Shown: positions 48,270 through 55,487 of the stretch, piece by piece
How positions within the stretch are numbered: the stretch's first letter is position 1
Layout of the letters: every line of letters starts with the position of its first letter
Assembly: GCF_002964705.1 (NCBI RefSeq)
Contig: NZ_PQCD01000062.1
Span: 246,259 to 310,258 of the forward strand
Direction of reading: 5' to 3'
Length of the DNA: 64,000 nucleotides
Source of the DNA: Pseudoalteromonas sp. T1lg75
GTDB lineage: Bacteria > Pseudomonadota > Gammaproteobacteria > Enterobacterales > Alteromonadaceae
Translations under genes and position numbers: made by a program
Notes under the pieces: generated by a model
What the model was told of the DNA's origin: nothing
Seen by the model: only the letters and a program-made list of their open reading frames with translations
The model's database searches: none

Positions 48270-49546
48270 TTGATTCTTTTGTTTGCACGCTTTTTATATT
48301 CCCTTATTCTGCTGATTCTTATGCCCTTGGCCTGCTTTTATTTGTATGTACTACGTGGGCGCAAAAACCCAGGTTATAGAAAAAACTTTGGCGAACGCTT
48401 CGGCTTTACCGACGCCAGCGGCGACATCATCTTGCATTGCGCCTCCGTCGGCGAGGTGCTGGCCACACTGCCATTAATTAAGGCGCTGCTGGCCGATAAA
48501 CATCAATACCGCTTGGTGATCAGCACCAACACGCCGACCGGACGAGAGCAAATTAACCAGCTGCTGGCCAAAGCATTGCCGCCGCCCGAGTGCAGGTCTG
48601 TTACCTGCCCTTTGACTTGCCCCTGGCTCAGCGCCGCTTTATTCGCCGCTCCGGGGCGCGCCTGCTGGCGGTGATTGAAACCGAACTCTGGCCTAACCTC
48701 TTGCACCGAGCCAAACGAGCCGGACTCAACACCTTGATTATCAACGCCCGTCTGTCAGAGAAATCAGCACAAGGTTATGCCCGGGTCGCGCCGCTTACAC
48801 GCAGCATTTTGAACGATATAGACAGGCTCGCCTGCCACCATCAGGCCGATAGTGAGCGCTTTATTAACCTAGGTTTGGATAAAGATAGGCTTGAAGTTAC
48901 CGGTTCAATCAAGTTCGATATCGGCGTCAGCGAACAACAGGCAACGCAGGCCAAGCAACTTAAGGCCAGCCTGGGGCAAACGCCAATCTGGATAGCCGGC
49001 TCAACGCACCCGGGCGAGCCCGAGCTGCTGCTTGGTGCTCATGAGCAAGTGAGAAAAAGTTACCCCGATGCCTTACTGATTATCGCCCCGCGCCACCCCG
49101 AGCAATTCGACAAGGTCGCCGAGCAACTCACAGCTCAAGGCATGAACTTTTCCCGTCGCAGCAAGGGCGAACATCAAGGTGAGGCAGTACTGCTGGCCGA
49201 CACCCTGGGCGAGCTCACCATGCTCTATGGCGCCGCCGATGTCGCCTTTATTGGCGGCAGCCTGATTGAGCGCGGTGGCCACAACCCGCTCGAGGCCTGT
49301 GCCCACGGCATACCTGTGCTTAGCGGCCAACATACCTTCAATTTTGACCATGTCTATCCGGCCTTGATAAACGAAGGCGGCGCCCTCTGGGTTGATGAGC
49401 ACAACCTGGTCGACACCCTAAACAGCCTGTTTAGCGAGCCGCAAAAACGTGCCGACATGGGTGCCAGTGGCCTTAAAGTGGTACAGCAAAATCAGGGCGC
49501 CATTAATAAAACCCTGGCGCTAATCGAGGAGCAAATTAATGCATAA
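48270..49546 (+). CDS. waaA: Kdo transferase WaaA, interrupted by one frameshift
   Basis: WaaA (KdtA) transfers Kdo to lipid IVA; the kdkA gene suggests a mono-Kdo type. The N-terminal part (from TTG 48270) has a membrane anchor, RGRKNPGYRKNFGERFG, the catalytic HCASVGEV and TNTPTGREQI, then leaves frame after LLAKAL. The remainder, in the +2 frame, reads AARVQVCYLPFDLP, ETELWPNLL, TGSIKFDIGVS, APRHPEQF and GGSLIERGGHNPLEA to the end, about 425 residues in all. The break is in the ccgccgccc stretch at 48578-48587, consistent with one missing base. WaaA is essential in most Gram-negatives, so an error in the sequence is the most likely cause. Confidence 0.93.
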
Positions 49547-50087
49547 ATGTGAAGCGGCCATGCGCCAATGGGTGAGCTCGGTCATAGTCAAATACAACTT
49601 CTGCCCCTTTGCCCGCCAGGAAGTGGAAAACAACGCCATTCGCTATTATCTAAGCGAGGCCACCGAGCTCGAAGAGGCGGTGCTCGACACCTTAGAACAA
49701 TGCCGAGAGCTGGATAATCACCCGGAAATTGAAACCACCTTGGTATGCTTTACCCAGGGCTTTAGTGACTTCGACCAGTTCTTAGATTTGATCGATTTAG
49801 CCAATGCGTTGTTAGTCGCCCAGGGCTTTGAAGGCACCTATCAACTCGCCCACTTTCACCCCGAGTATGTGTTCGCCGATGCCGATGAGGACGACGCCGC
49901 CAATTACACCAACCGCGCCCCCGCTCCCTGCTTGCATATTATCCGCGAAGAAAGCATGGAACAGGCCCTGGCCAACTATGACGAACCTGAGAGCATCCCC
50001 GAGCACAACATGCGTTTAGCGCGCCGCAAAGGCGCGGACTTTTGGCAAGCACTACTTGAGAAGTGCATGCACAAATCTGTGCGGTAA
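49539..50087 (+). CDS. DUF1415 family protein
   Basis: A 182-residue cytoplasmic protein of the DUF1415 family, function unknown. Marks are WVSSVIVKYNFCPFARQE, the FxGTYQLAHFHPEYVF block, and NYTNRAPAPCLHIIREESMEQAL with conserved Cys/His residues that could bind metal. It overlaps the end of waaA by 8 bases. It is the last core gene before the accessory island. Confidence 0.87.
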   Translation: MHKCEAAMRQWVSSVIVKYNFCPFARQEVENNAIRYYLSEATELEEAVLDTLEQCRELDNHPEIETTLVCFTQGFSDFDQFLDLIDLANALLVAQGFEGTYQLAHFHPEYVFADADEDDAANYTNRAPAPCLHIIREESMEQALANYDEPESIPEHNMRLARRKGADFWQALLEKCMHKSVR

Positions 50088-50092
50088 GATTT

Positions 50093-50118
50093 TGTAGGTC
50101 GGTGCTTCGCGCGACACC
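50093..50118. repeat. REP-like hairpin GTAGGTCGGTGC...GCGACACC
   Basis: An imperfect palindrome (AGGTCG...CGACACCT) 6 bases after the DUF1415 stop, of the GTAGGTCGG-type extragenic repeats common in proteobacteria. A second, shorter one (GTCGGGTCGCCGAC) follows at ~50138. Confidence 0.4.
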
Positions 50119-50342
50119 TGTTTTCAAATTTAGATCTTGTCGGGTCGCCGACTTTGACTTAGAGGAAATGCTAAGTTCAGTGCTAATAATTCATCCATGA
50201 AAACGGGTTCCTGTTCGTGACGAAGTTACGGCATCCATGCTTCGGTCACTCGTCGCCCCTAAGAACCCCGAGGCGCCCCCACATTGCATTATTTCCTCAA
50301 CGCGCTGCGAGAAATGAACGTAACCAACATGTACAGCCCAAT

Positions 50343-50417
50343 CCCCCTCCTCGTAGAACTCGTCGCCTTCAAGCGGCGGGAGTGAAATTATTCACTCCCT
50401 TGTTTCCGCTTTCAGCC
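50343..50417 (+). repeat. island-flanking hairpin repeat, left copy A
   Basis: A 75-base unit beginning CCCCCTCCTCGTAGAACTCG and ending TTTCCGCTTTCAGCC. It contains two nested hairpins: CGCC-TTCAAGC-GGCG and GAGTGAA-ATTA-TTCACTC. About 85-90% identical by eye to copy B and to the inverted copy C. Confidence 0.85.
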
Positions 50418-50445
50418 ATTTCCTGAGCATGTTTTCGCCCGCTGT

Positions 50446-50520
50446 CCCCCTCCTCACAGAACTCGTCACCTTCAAGCGGCGAGAGTGAAACTATTCACTC
50501 TCTTATTTCCGCTTTCAGCC
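50446..50520 (+). repeat. island-flanking hairpin repeat, left copy B
   Basis: Second direct copy, 103 bases after copy A. Changes in the stem are compensated on both arms (GAGAGTGAA...TTCACTCTC here, GGGAGTGAA...TTCACTCCC in copy A), which suggests that the folded form is maintained. Confidence 0.85.
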
Positions 50521-50699
50521 AACGGGCGATTACTCTTCTCGCACCCCGTTTTGGATGCAATGTAAGGGGATTAGGCTGGTACACCTACGTTCTACAGAAA
50601 GTCTAATAAAATCTGTAATTCCGAAAAGAGCGACATCTAGTCTTCCACCTAAATCACTGTGTATACATCCATAATCGTTGAGTTTCTCCCATAGTCAGG

Positions 50700-50723
50700 A
50701 AAACGACCCAATGGGTCGTTTTT
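50700..50723 (+). terminator. rho-independent terminator upstream of the cassette array
   Basis: AAAACGACCC, loop AAT, GGGTCGTTTTT. No gene immediately upstream on the plus strand needs it (DUF1415 ends 600 bases earlier), so it may insulate the array from upstream transcription. It also folds on the minus strand. Confidence 0.8.
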
Positions 50724-50905
50724 GTCGTGTCCAGGTTTAGAGCAATGTAGCGTAACTTCAATGCTGGTAAGTACTTCCTAAATTTGCTATCAATGGTCAT
50801 AGGACAAAAACGAGACAGATTGCGGCAGAAAAACGACCCAATCGCTCGATATTAAATTGTTATTGAGCCCCGTAAGCCTCGGTGAAAAAATTAAGGATTG
50901 AAAAT

Positions 50906-53560
50906 ATGAATATGGCTGTTGAACATACTAAGGCAAAATTCTGGAAGTGCGCACTCCAAGTAAATCCTGCAAGTTATATAACGTATCGAGGACAAGATCA
51001 GGGTTTTTCAGAAGATGACTATAATCAGAAATTATTAGAGGTTTGTCTTGAGGAGTCAATCAAGGTTGTAGGAATAGCTGATCACGGGAATGTTGATTCA
51101 GTTACAAAGATTAAAGAAGCCTTCAATGCACAAGGTATTGTTGTCTTTCCTGGCTTTGAGATTGCTTCTAGTGAAAAAATTCATTTGGTTTGTCTATACC
51201 CAGAAGACACAAGCATTCAAACCCTAAATAATTATTTGTATGAATTTGATATAGATACATCTAATGGAACAGCTCCCTCCACGAAGAGTGCTGACTTTAT
51301 TTTATCGACAGTTATAGACAAAGGTGGATTTGTTTATGCCGCACATTGCACAGATGATAACGGTGTATTGAAGCAGAGGTTAAACAATATTTGGAAAAAT
51401 AAAAATCTGCTTGCAGCGCAAATCCCTACTTCACTAGAAGCTCTAAAAGAGCAAGGTGACCAAGCCAACTATCAGATTCTTTTAAATAAAAACCCTGATT
51501 ACAAGCGCGATAAAAATATTGCGATTATCAATGCTAAAGATATAGAAGATCCGGAAACCTTAAGAAAAGAAAATGCGACTTGTTTAGTGAAAATGTCAAC
51601 CCCCTGCTTTTCCTCGTTTAAATTAGCATTTTCAGATTCAGAGTCCCGTGTTCGCCTCAACTCTGATGTCAAAGAGAAGTATTACTCCAGAATAGAGTCT
51701 GTAAGGTTTGTTGGCGGATTTCTTGATGGAATTGATATTAAATATTCAGAGCATTTAAATGCTTTAATAGGTGGAAGAGGCACAGGTAAATCAACGTTAA
51801 TTGAGTCAATTCGTTATATTTTAGATATCGAACCAATAAGCAAAGAGTCTAAAACACAGCACCTTAAAGTTATAAAACAGAATATTGGCTCAGGTTTTGC
51901 TGAGTTGACTATCAAATCAGCAGTAAAGCACGGAAAGTTATATACAATTTCAAGACGATATGGTGAACCACCAATAGTAAAAGATGACAGCGGATCTGTA
52001 TCTACTTTTTCTCCCCAAGACCTATTACCTGATATTGAGATTTTCGGTCAAAATGAAATCCACGAAATAGCTAAAGACTCGAGTGAACAATTAAAAGTGG
52101 TAGAGCGATTCCTAAATACAGAGAAAATTGAGAAAGAATCAGGAATTTCGACAATTAAAGACCAGTTGGAGATAACAAGAAATAAGATAGCTGATTTAAC
52201 ATCGAGCGTGTCTAGCTTGGAATCTGATGTGGAGGATTTGAAAACTCATGAAGAAGACGAAAAAAGGTATAAAGAGCTTGGCATAGACCAGCAATTAAAA
52301 CTATTACCAATAGTTGAATCGGAAAGAAGTACTTTTAGTACGGTTTTAGAAAAAATTGAAACTTTAAAGGGGGCATTGAAAGAGTTCTCTGAATCTATTC
52401 CATGTGGTGACTTCATAACCGATGAGTTAATCAAGGACTATCCAGACAAAGCAATCTTCGAAAAAGCTAAAGCGGCCTTGGTTGAATTTAAAGTAAGTAT
52501 CGAAGCATCTGTTTCAAAAATGGAGCTTAACTCTGAGAGCGCACAACAAAATCTAAAGCTACTTGATAATGAACTTCAGGAAAGCATAAATAAGCAAGAA
52601 GATTCCATAACCAAAGAATTTAAAAAATTGGCTCCTGTTGAAGGATTAACAGGAAAACAAATTGGTGAGCAATATCGAGATCTGATTAAGAACATCGAAA
52701 GGTTAAAGCCTAAGCGTTCTGAGCTCGAGGCAGAACAGACTAAGCTAGAGAAAGAAATAGCTAATAGACAGTCATTACTTGCGAAATTATCTGAGAAAAA
52801 AACGAATAGAGCTACTGCCTTTGAAAAGGGAGTTAAGAAGTTAAATAGGAAGTTAAAAGGCAATATTAGGGTTAACTATTCGGCAGAAAAAAACAGACTA
52901 GGATTAATAAAGCTTATTGTTGGTTACCGTTTACCTGATGTTGGTGAGGGGAGACTTTCCTGGATGAAATCTGTAGATGAGTTTTCTGCTCCTTTACTAG
53001 CAGAAACAATTAGGAAAGGACGGGATGCTTTAATAGATAAAAACTGGGGGATGACCTCTACGACCGCTGATAGATTATCAAAAATCAGCAATCAACAAAT
53101 AATGGAAATTGAAGAGTTTAAGATTGATGATTTGGTTAGCATTGAGTTGAATGTTTCAACTGATGAAGATCCTCAATATAAAAATCTTGATTCATTATCA
53201 ACTGGACAGCAGTGTACAGCCTTATTACATATGCTTCTGCTTGATAATCAAGACCCGTTGCTGTTAGACCAACCTGAAGATAATCTCGACAATGCATTTA
53301 TAGCAGAAAGAATTGTTACTCAAGTTAGAGATGCCAAGTTAACAAGGCAATTTATCTTTGCTACTCATAATGCAAACATACCTGTTTTTGGAGATGCAGA
53401 ATGGATTGGTGTTTTAGAGTCAACCAACGAAAGTGCAACTTTACCAGTCCAGAATCAAGGCTCTATTGATCAGCAAAATATTCAAAACCTTGCTGCTAAA
53501 ATTCTTGAAGGTGGCGAAGATGCCTTTAATCGAAGAAAAGAAAAGTATGGCTTTGAGTAA
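50906..53560 (+). CDS. TrlF-type PHP-domain / SMC-like ATPase
   Basis: An 884-residue protein. ATG 50906 has AAGGA 8 bases upstream and starts at MNMAVEHTKAKFWKCALQVN, the TrlF-like N-terminus; GTG 50882 would add 8 residues. Residues ~14-250 form a PHP phosphoesterase-like domain (GIADHGNVDS with His60; FPGFEIASSEKIHLV; YAAHCTDD). Then comes an SMC/Rad50-like ATPase split by a coiled coil: Walker A GGRGTGKST at 289-297, helical arms ~400-700, signature LSTGQQ at 764-769, Walker B LLLDQPED with Asp788/Glu791, and H-loop ATHNANIP. TrlF proteins were named for a tRNA-associated lethal factor; related PHP-ATPases occur in defence islands. Substrate unknown. Unusually large for a gene cassette. 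Confidence 0.88.
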   Translation: MNMAVEHTKAKFWKCALQVNPASYITYRGQDQGFSEDDYNQKLLEVCLEESIKVVGIADHGNVDSVTKIKEAFNAQGIVVFPGFEIASSEKIHLVCLYPEDTSIQTLNNYLYEFDIDTSNGTAPSTKSADFILSTVIDKGGFVYAAHCTDDNGVLKQRLNNIWKNKNLLAAQIPTSLEALKEQGDQANYQILLNKNPDYKRDKNIAIINAKDIEDPETLRKENATCLVKMSTPCFSSFKLAFSDSESRVRLNSDVKEKYYSRIESVRFVGGFLDGIDIKYSEHLNALIGGRGTGKSTLIESIRYILDIEPISKESKTQHLKVIKQNIGSGFAELTIKSAVKHGKLYTISRRYGEPPIVKDDSGSVSTFSPQDLLPDIEIFGQNEIHEIAKDSSEQLKVVERFLNTEKIEKESGISTIKDQLEITRNKIADLTSSVSSLESDVEDLKTHEEDEKRYKELGIDQQLKLLPIVESERSTFSTVLEKIETLKGALKEFSESIPCGDFITDELIKDYPDKAIFEKAKAALVEFKVSIEASVSKMELNSESAQQNLKLLDNELQESINKQEDSITKEFKKLAPVEGLTGKQIGEQYRDLIKNIERLKPKRSELEAEQTKLEKEIANRQSLLAKLSEKKTNRATAFEKGVKKLNRKLKGNIRVNYSAEKNRLGLIKLIVGYRLPDVGEGRLSWMKSVDEFSAPLLAETIRKGRDALIDKNWGMTSTTADRLSKISNQQIMEIEEFKIDDLVSIELNVSTDEDPQYKNLDSLSTGQQCTALLHMLLLDNQDPLLLDQPEDNLDNAFIAERIVTQVRDAKLTRQFIFATHNANIPVFGDAEWIGVLESTNESATLPVQNQGSIDQQNIQNLAAKILEGGEDAFNRRKEKYGFE

Positions 53561-53565
53561 GGGCT

Positions 53566-53665
53566 AAATAACAAGTCGTTTAAAAGGACAAAAAACAGTT
53601 GGCTTTTTCTCCTTCGTCGCTAATTTTAGCCAACTATTTTATTGCCTCTTAACGAGGCGTTATAA
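53566..53665 (+). repeat. attC site 1
   Basis: R'' AAATAACAAG starts 5 bases after the stop of the TrlF-like gene. Outer arms AACAAGTCGTTTAA / TTAACGAGGCGTT, inner arms GTTGGCT (53599-53605) / AGCCAAC (53628-53634), R' GCGTTATAA. The predicted cut is between G53659 and T53660. Confidence 0.87.
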
Positions 53666-53679
53666 AGCACAAGGAACGT

Positions 53680-54111
53680 ATGAGTTTATCCATCGGTTGT
53701 TCTCCAAATGAACAAGTAGAGATCACTGTAGAAAAGTACCAACACTCTCCCAGTGGCGAGTCTTTTGATGATAACTGGCTTCTTTGCTCTGTTAGTGTTT
53801 CATTCGGAAGCTTTAGTGGTAAATTTTCTGCCAGTTTCCAAACCTATGATTTCGTTAAATTCTCTAAAGAAATACAAAAACTCTATTCTTGCTTAAAAGG
53901 TACAGCTACATTTGACAGCCTTGAGGGGCAACTTGAAATCAAATTAGTTGGGAATGGAAGAGGTGGAATAGAATTAGAGGGAAATTGCATGGACAGTGTT
54001 GGTGTTGGAAATGAGCTTAAATTCTCTAGTGGGTTTGATCAAACCTATCTCCAATCTATCATCGAAGACCTAGATGAAATTTTAAAGGGTTTTCCCGTAC
54101 GTGCTTTATAA
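53680..54111 (+). CDS. cassette protein resembling WapI-type immunity proteins
   Basis: A 143-residue, beta-rich cytoplasmic protein. The pattern DDNWLLCSVSVSFGSFSGKFSASFQTYDFVKFSKEIQKL, then FDSLEGQLEIKLVGNGRGGIELEG and a C-terminal helix SIIEDLDEILKGF, resembles the WapI/immunity-protein family (partners of contact-dependent toxins), but this is judged by eye. No toxin gene is adjacent, as is common for cassette-borne orphan immunities. The ATG lies 20 bases after the attC1 cut with AAGGAAC as ribosome site; the stop overlaps attC2. Confidence 0.6.
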   Translation: MSLSIGCSPNEQVEITVEKYQHSPSGESFDDNWLLCSVSVSFGSFSGKFSASFQTYDFVKFSKEIQKLYSCLKGTATFDSLEGQLEIKLVGNGRGGIELEGNCMDSVGVGNELKFSSGFDQTYLQSIIEDLDEILKGFPVRAL

Positions 54112-54203
54112 CAAGCTAATTAATAAGGACAAAAAACAGTTGGCTGTTTTCGTTCCTCAACATTTTAGCCAACAATTTTTTGCCCATTATTAGGGCGTTA
54201 GCT
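54106..54203 (+). repeat. attC site 2
   Basis: R'' TTATAACAAG overlaps the stop codon of the 143-residue cassette gene. Outer arms AACAAGCTAATTAATAA / TTATTAGGGCGTT, inner arms GTTGGCT / AGCCAAC exactly as in site 1, and the segment GGACAAAAAACAGTTGGCT is shared with site 1. R' GCGTTAGCT. The predicted cut is 54197/54198. Confidence 0.87.
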
Positions 54204-54223
54204 CTCTATGGAAATGGAATGGA

Positions 54224-54754
54224 ATGAATCAAGTCATTGAAAAAATAACAAAAAAGCGGCCTACTTGCCTAGAGGGTTTTAATGTTTCCTCGACCGATGC
54301 GGTTTTACCGACTAATTGGAATAATGGTGATTCATTCATAACCAAGCAAATTTCCTGTACCTGCGGTAACTCACAGTTGAAATTGCTAACTTATGAATTT
54401 ATCGAAAAGAAAGGCTTTTTCAAAAAGCGGGAAATTGTAAAGAAATGCTCGCCAGTGTATGTTGAATGCCCAGAATGTAATAGTAACAAATTACTCTTCA
54501 ACCCAGAGGTGCATGGTTGGAACGGTGAGCAGAATGAAAACAAACCGCAATTAGACTCTGTTGGTGCAGTCCCCTTTACGGATAAGGCTGGCAAAGTGTA
54601 TGTCACCTATTCCTATCAAGGTACAGAAAACTACGAAGAAATGCTCGAAGATGATGAGCTTGATAATCCACAAGATTTCTTTGATACATTTACTGTTTAC
54701 TTTGAAGAAACAGAGCAAAAGCTAAGTCTCGTAACAACCGACGAATGCGCGTAA
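54224..54754 (+). CDS. cassette protein with CxC/CxxC zinc-ribbon-like motif
   Basis: A 176-residue protein I do not recognise. Cysteines ISCTCGNSQL (residues ~44-46) and VECPECNSNKL (~84-87) make a CxC-N37-CxxC arrangement likely to bind zinc; the C-terminal third is very acidic (EEMLEDDELDNPQDFFDTF). No signal peptide or TM. The ATG lies 26 bases after the attC2 cut behind GGAATGG. It stands as the third cassette. Confidence 0.72.
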   Translation: MNQVIEKITKKRPTCLEGFNVSSTDAVLPTNWNNGDSFITKQISCTCGNSQLKLLTYEFIEKKGFFKKREIVKKCSPVYVECPECNSNKLLFNPEVHGWNGEQNENKPQLDSVGAVPFTDKAGKVYVTYSYQGTENYEEMLEDDELDNPQDFFDTFTVYFEETEQKLSLVTTDECA

Positions 54755-54760
54755 TCGAGA

Positions 54761-54859
54761 GCTAACAAGCCACTGAAGCGGGACTCGTAACAGTTGGCTC
54801 GGTTTCGCTTCGCTACACATTATAGCCAACTATTACTCGCTCCTTAGTGGAGCGTTACC
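54761..54859 (+). repeat. attC site 3
   Basis: R'' GCTAACAAG starts 6 bases after the third cassette stop. Outer arms AACAAGCCACT / AGTGGAGCGTT, inner arms GTTGGCT / AGCCAAC, R' GCGTTACC, predicted cut 54854/54855. The centre (CGGTTTCGCTTCGCTACACATTAT) differs from sites 1 and 2. Confidence 0.87.
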
Positions 54860-54983
54860 ATCGTCCGCTATTGGCTTAGCGGCCTATCGGATATCTCAAA
54901 ACTAACAGGTATCGATCCCCCCGCTTAGATTCGCGCTGGAGAAATCGGCTTTTGTTGTGGAGTGTGTCATTGAGAGCGAGGCA

Positions 54984-55059
54984 GGCTGAAAGCGGTAATA
55001 AGCGAGTGAATAATTTCACTCGCGCCGCTTGAAGGCGACGAACTCTGTGAGGAGAGGGA
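54984..55059 (-). repeat. island-flanking hairpin repeat, right copy C (inverted)
   Basis: Reverse complement of the left repeats: GGCTGAAAGCGGTAATAAGC...GAGTGAA-TAAT-TTCACTC...GGCGACGAACTCTGTGAGGAG. It lies 125 bases beyond attC3, so the array is bracketed by inverted copies. Confidence 0.85.
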
Positions 55060-55254
55060 TTGCCGAGCTAGATTTATCAGTACAGGGATGTGCTGTTAAA
55101 TCGCCTCCATGACTAAACGGAGCGTTTAACAAAACGCTGATTTCGTAAGCATTAGCGAATCACGGGCGCCTTGGGGTTCCAAGGGGCGGTTGGGGCAAAC
55201 CGCCCTTTGGTTGCCGTCCCCGGCCTCTCGCTGGCTCAAGGCGTTCGCTTGCTA

Positions 55255-55277
55255 AAAATAGTCCACCGGACTATTTT
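55255..55277. terminator. hairpin terminator-like element in the right flank
   Basis: AAAATAGTCC (55255-55264), loop ACC, GGACTATTTT (55268-55277) followed by CTT; tails suit both strands. It could end transcription leaving the array or coming from DUF3581. Confidence 0.55.
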
Positions 55278-55406
55278 CTTAACGCGCTCACCCAACGCGA
55301 CAAGGTTTTTAAATTCACACCGCATTCGGCGGCCCGACAAAGGTTGTCAGGTTTGGGGAAACAAAAAAGGCCAATGCTTTCACATTGACCCTTTAAAACC
55401 GCATTA

Positions 55407-55487
55407 GTCGGCGTTCCCACGAACGATAACGCCGCGGTCGGCGTCTCGACGAACCAAAAGCGCCCTGTCGGCGCCCCGACCCGCATC
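55407..55487. repeat. 30-base imperfect tandem repeat
   Basis: GTCGGCG recurs at 55407, 55437 and 55467, exactly 30 bases apart, with CGAC/ACGAAC following in the units. The third unit reaches the 3' end of the DUF3581 gene. On the minus strand it would read as a 10-residue peptide repeat of the type V-G/E-x-P-T. Confidence 0.7.

Larger units (their letters stand above)
50088..50905. other. non-coding left flank of the accessory island
   Basis: 818 bases without a credible gene. In order it holds a REP-like hairpin (50093-50118), a hairpin element at 50254-50278 (CGCCCCT...AGGCGCCC) whose inverted relative lies at 55165-55189, two direct copies of the ~75-base repeat, a terminator at 50700-50723, a second partial copy of that terminator's left arm (AAACGACCCAATCG at 50831-50844), and a possible cassette boundary G/TTATTG at 50859/50860. 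No integrase gene and no recognisable attI are visible. Confidence 0.7.
50906..54859 (+). mobile_element. three-gene integron-type cassette array without integrase in the window
   Basis: Three plus-strand genes, each immediately followed by an attC-like site of ~95-100 bases. The sites share their layout: R'' with AACAAG, a variable outer arm pairing with the sequence before GCGTTA, an inner CAGTTGGCT/AGCCAAC pair and an asymmetric centre. Recombination points (G/TT) would be 53659/53660, 54197/54198 and 54854/54855, giving cassettes of 538 and 657 bases plus a large first one. The DNA is visibly richer in A+T than the flanking core genes. No IntI-type tyrosine recombinase lies in the 64 kb, so this fits a CALIN (cluster of attC sites lacking an integrase) or the far end of a larger array elsewhere. 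Confidence 0.85.
54755..55485. other. attC3 and non-coding right flank of the accessory island
   Basis: 731 bases without a supportable gene. It contains attC3, the inverted flanking repeat (copy C), a hairpin element (55165-55189), a further hairpin GGGCGGTT/AAACCGCCC at ~55184-55206, a terminator-like hairpin (55255-55277) and a 30-base tandem repeat (55407-55487). Short open frames here run through these repeats and look like repeat-derived readings rather than genes. Confidence 0.7.

Noticed and set aside
50217..50426. 69-codon plus-strand frame in the left flank of the island
   Set aside because: Translates the hairpin repeat; low-complexity, arginine/proline-rich, no start signal.
55171..55407. 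78-codon plus-strand frame in the right flank
   Set aside because: Covers several hairpin repeats and has no ribosome site or homology pattern; judged repeat-derived.
50088..55485. Prophage, transposon or IS element in the accessory island
   Set aside because: No integrase, transposase, phage structural gene or target-site duplication could be found; only attC-like sites and hairpin repeats are present.
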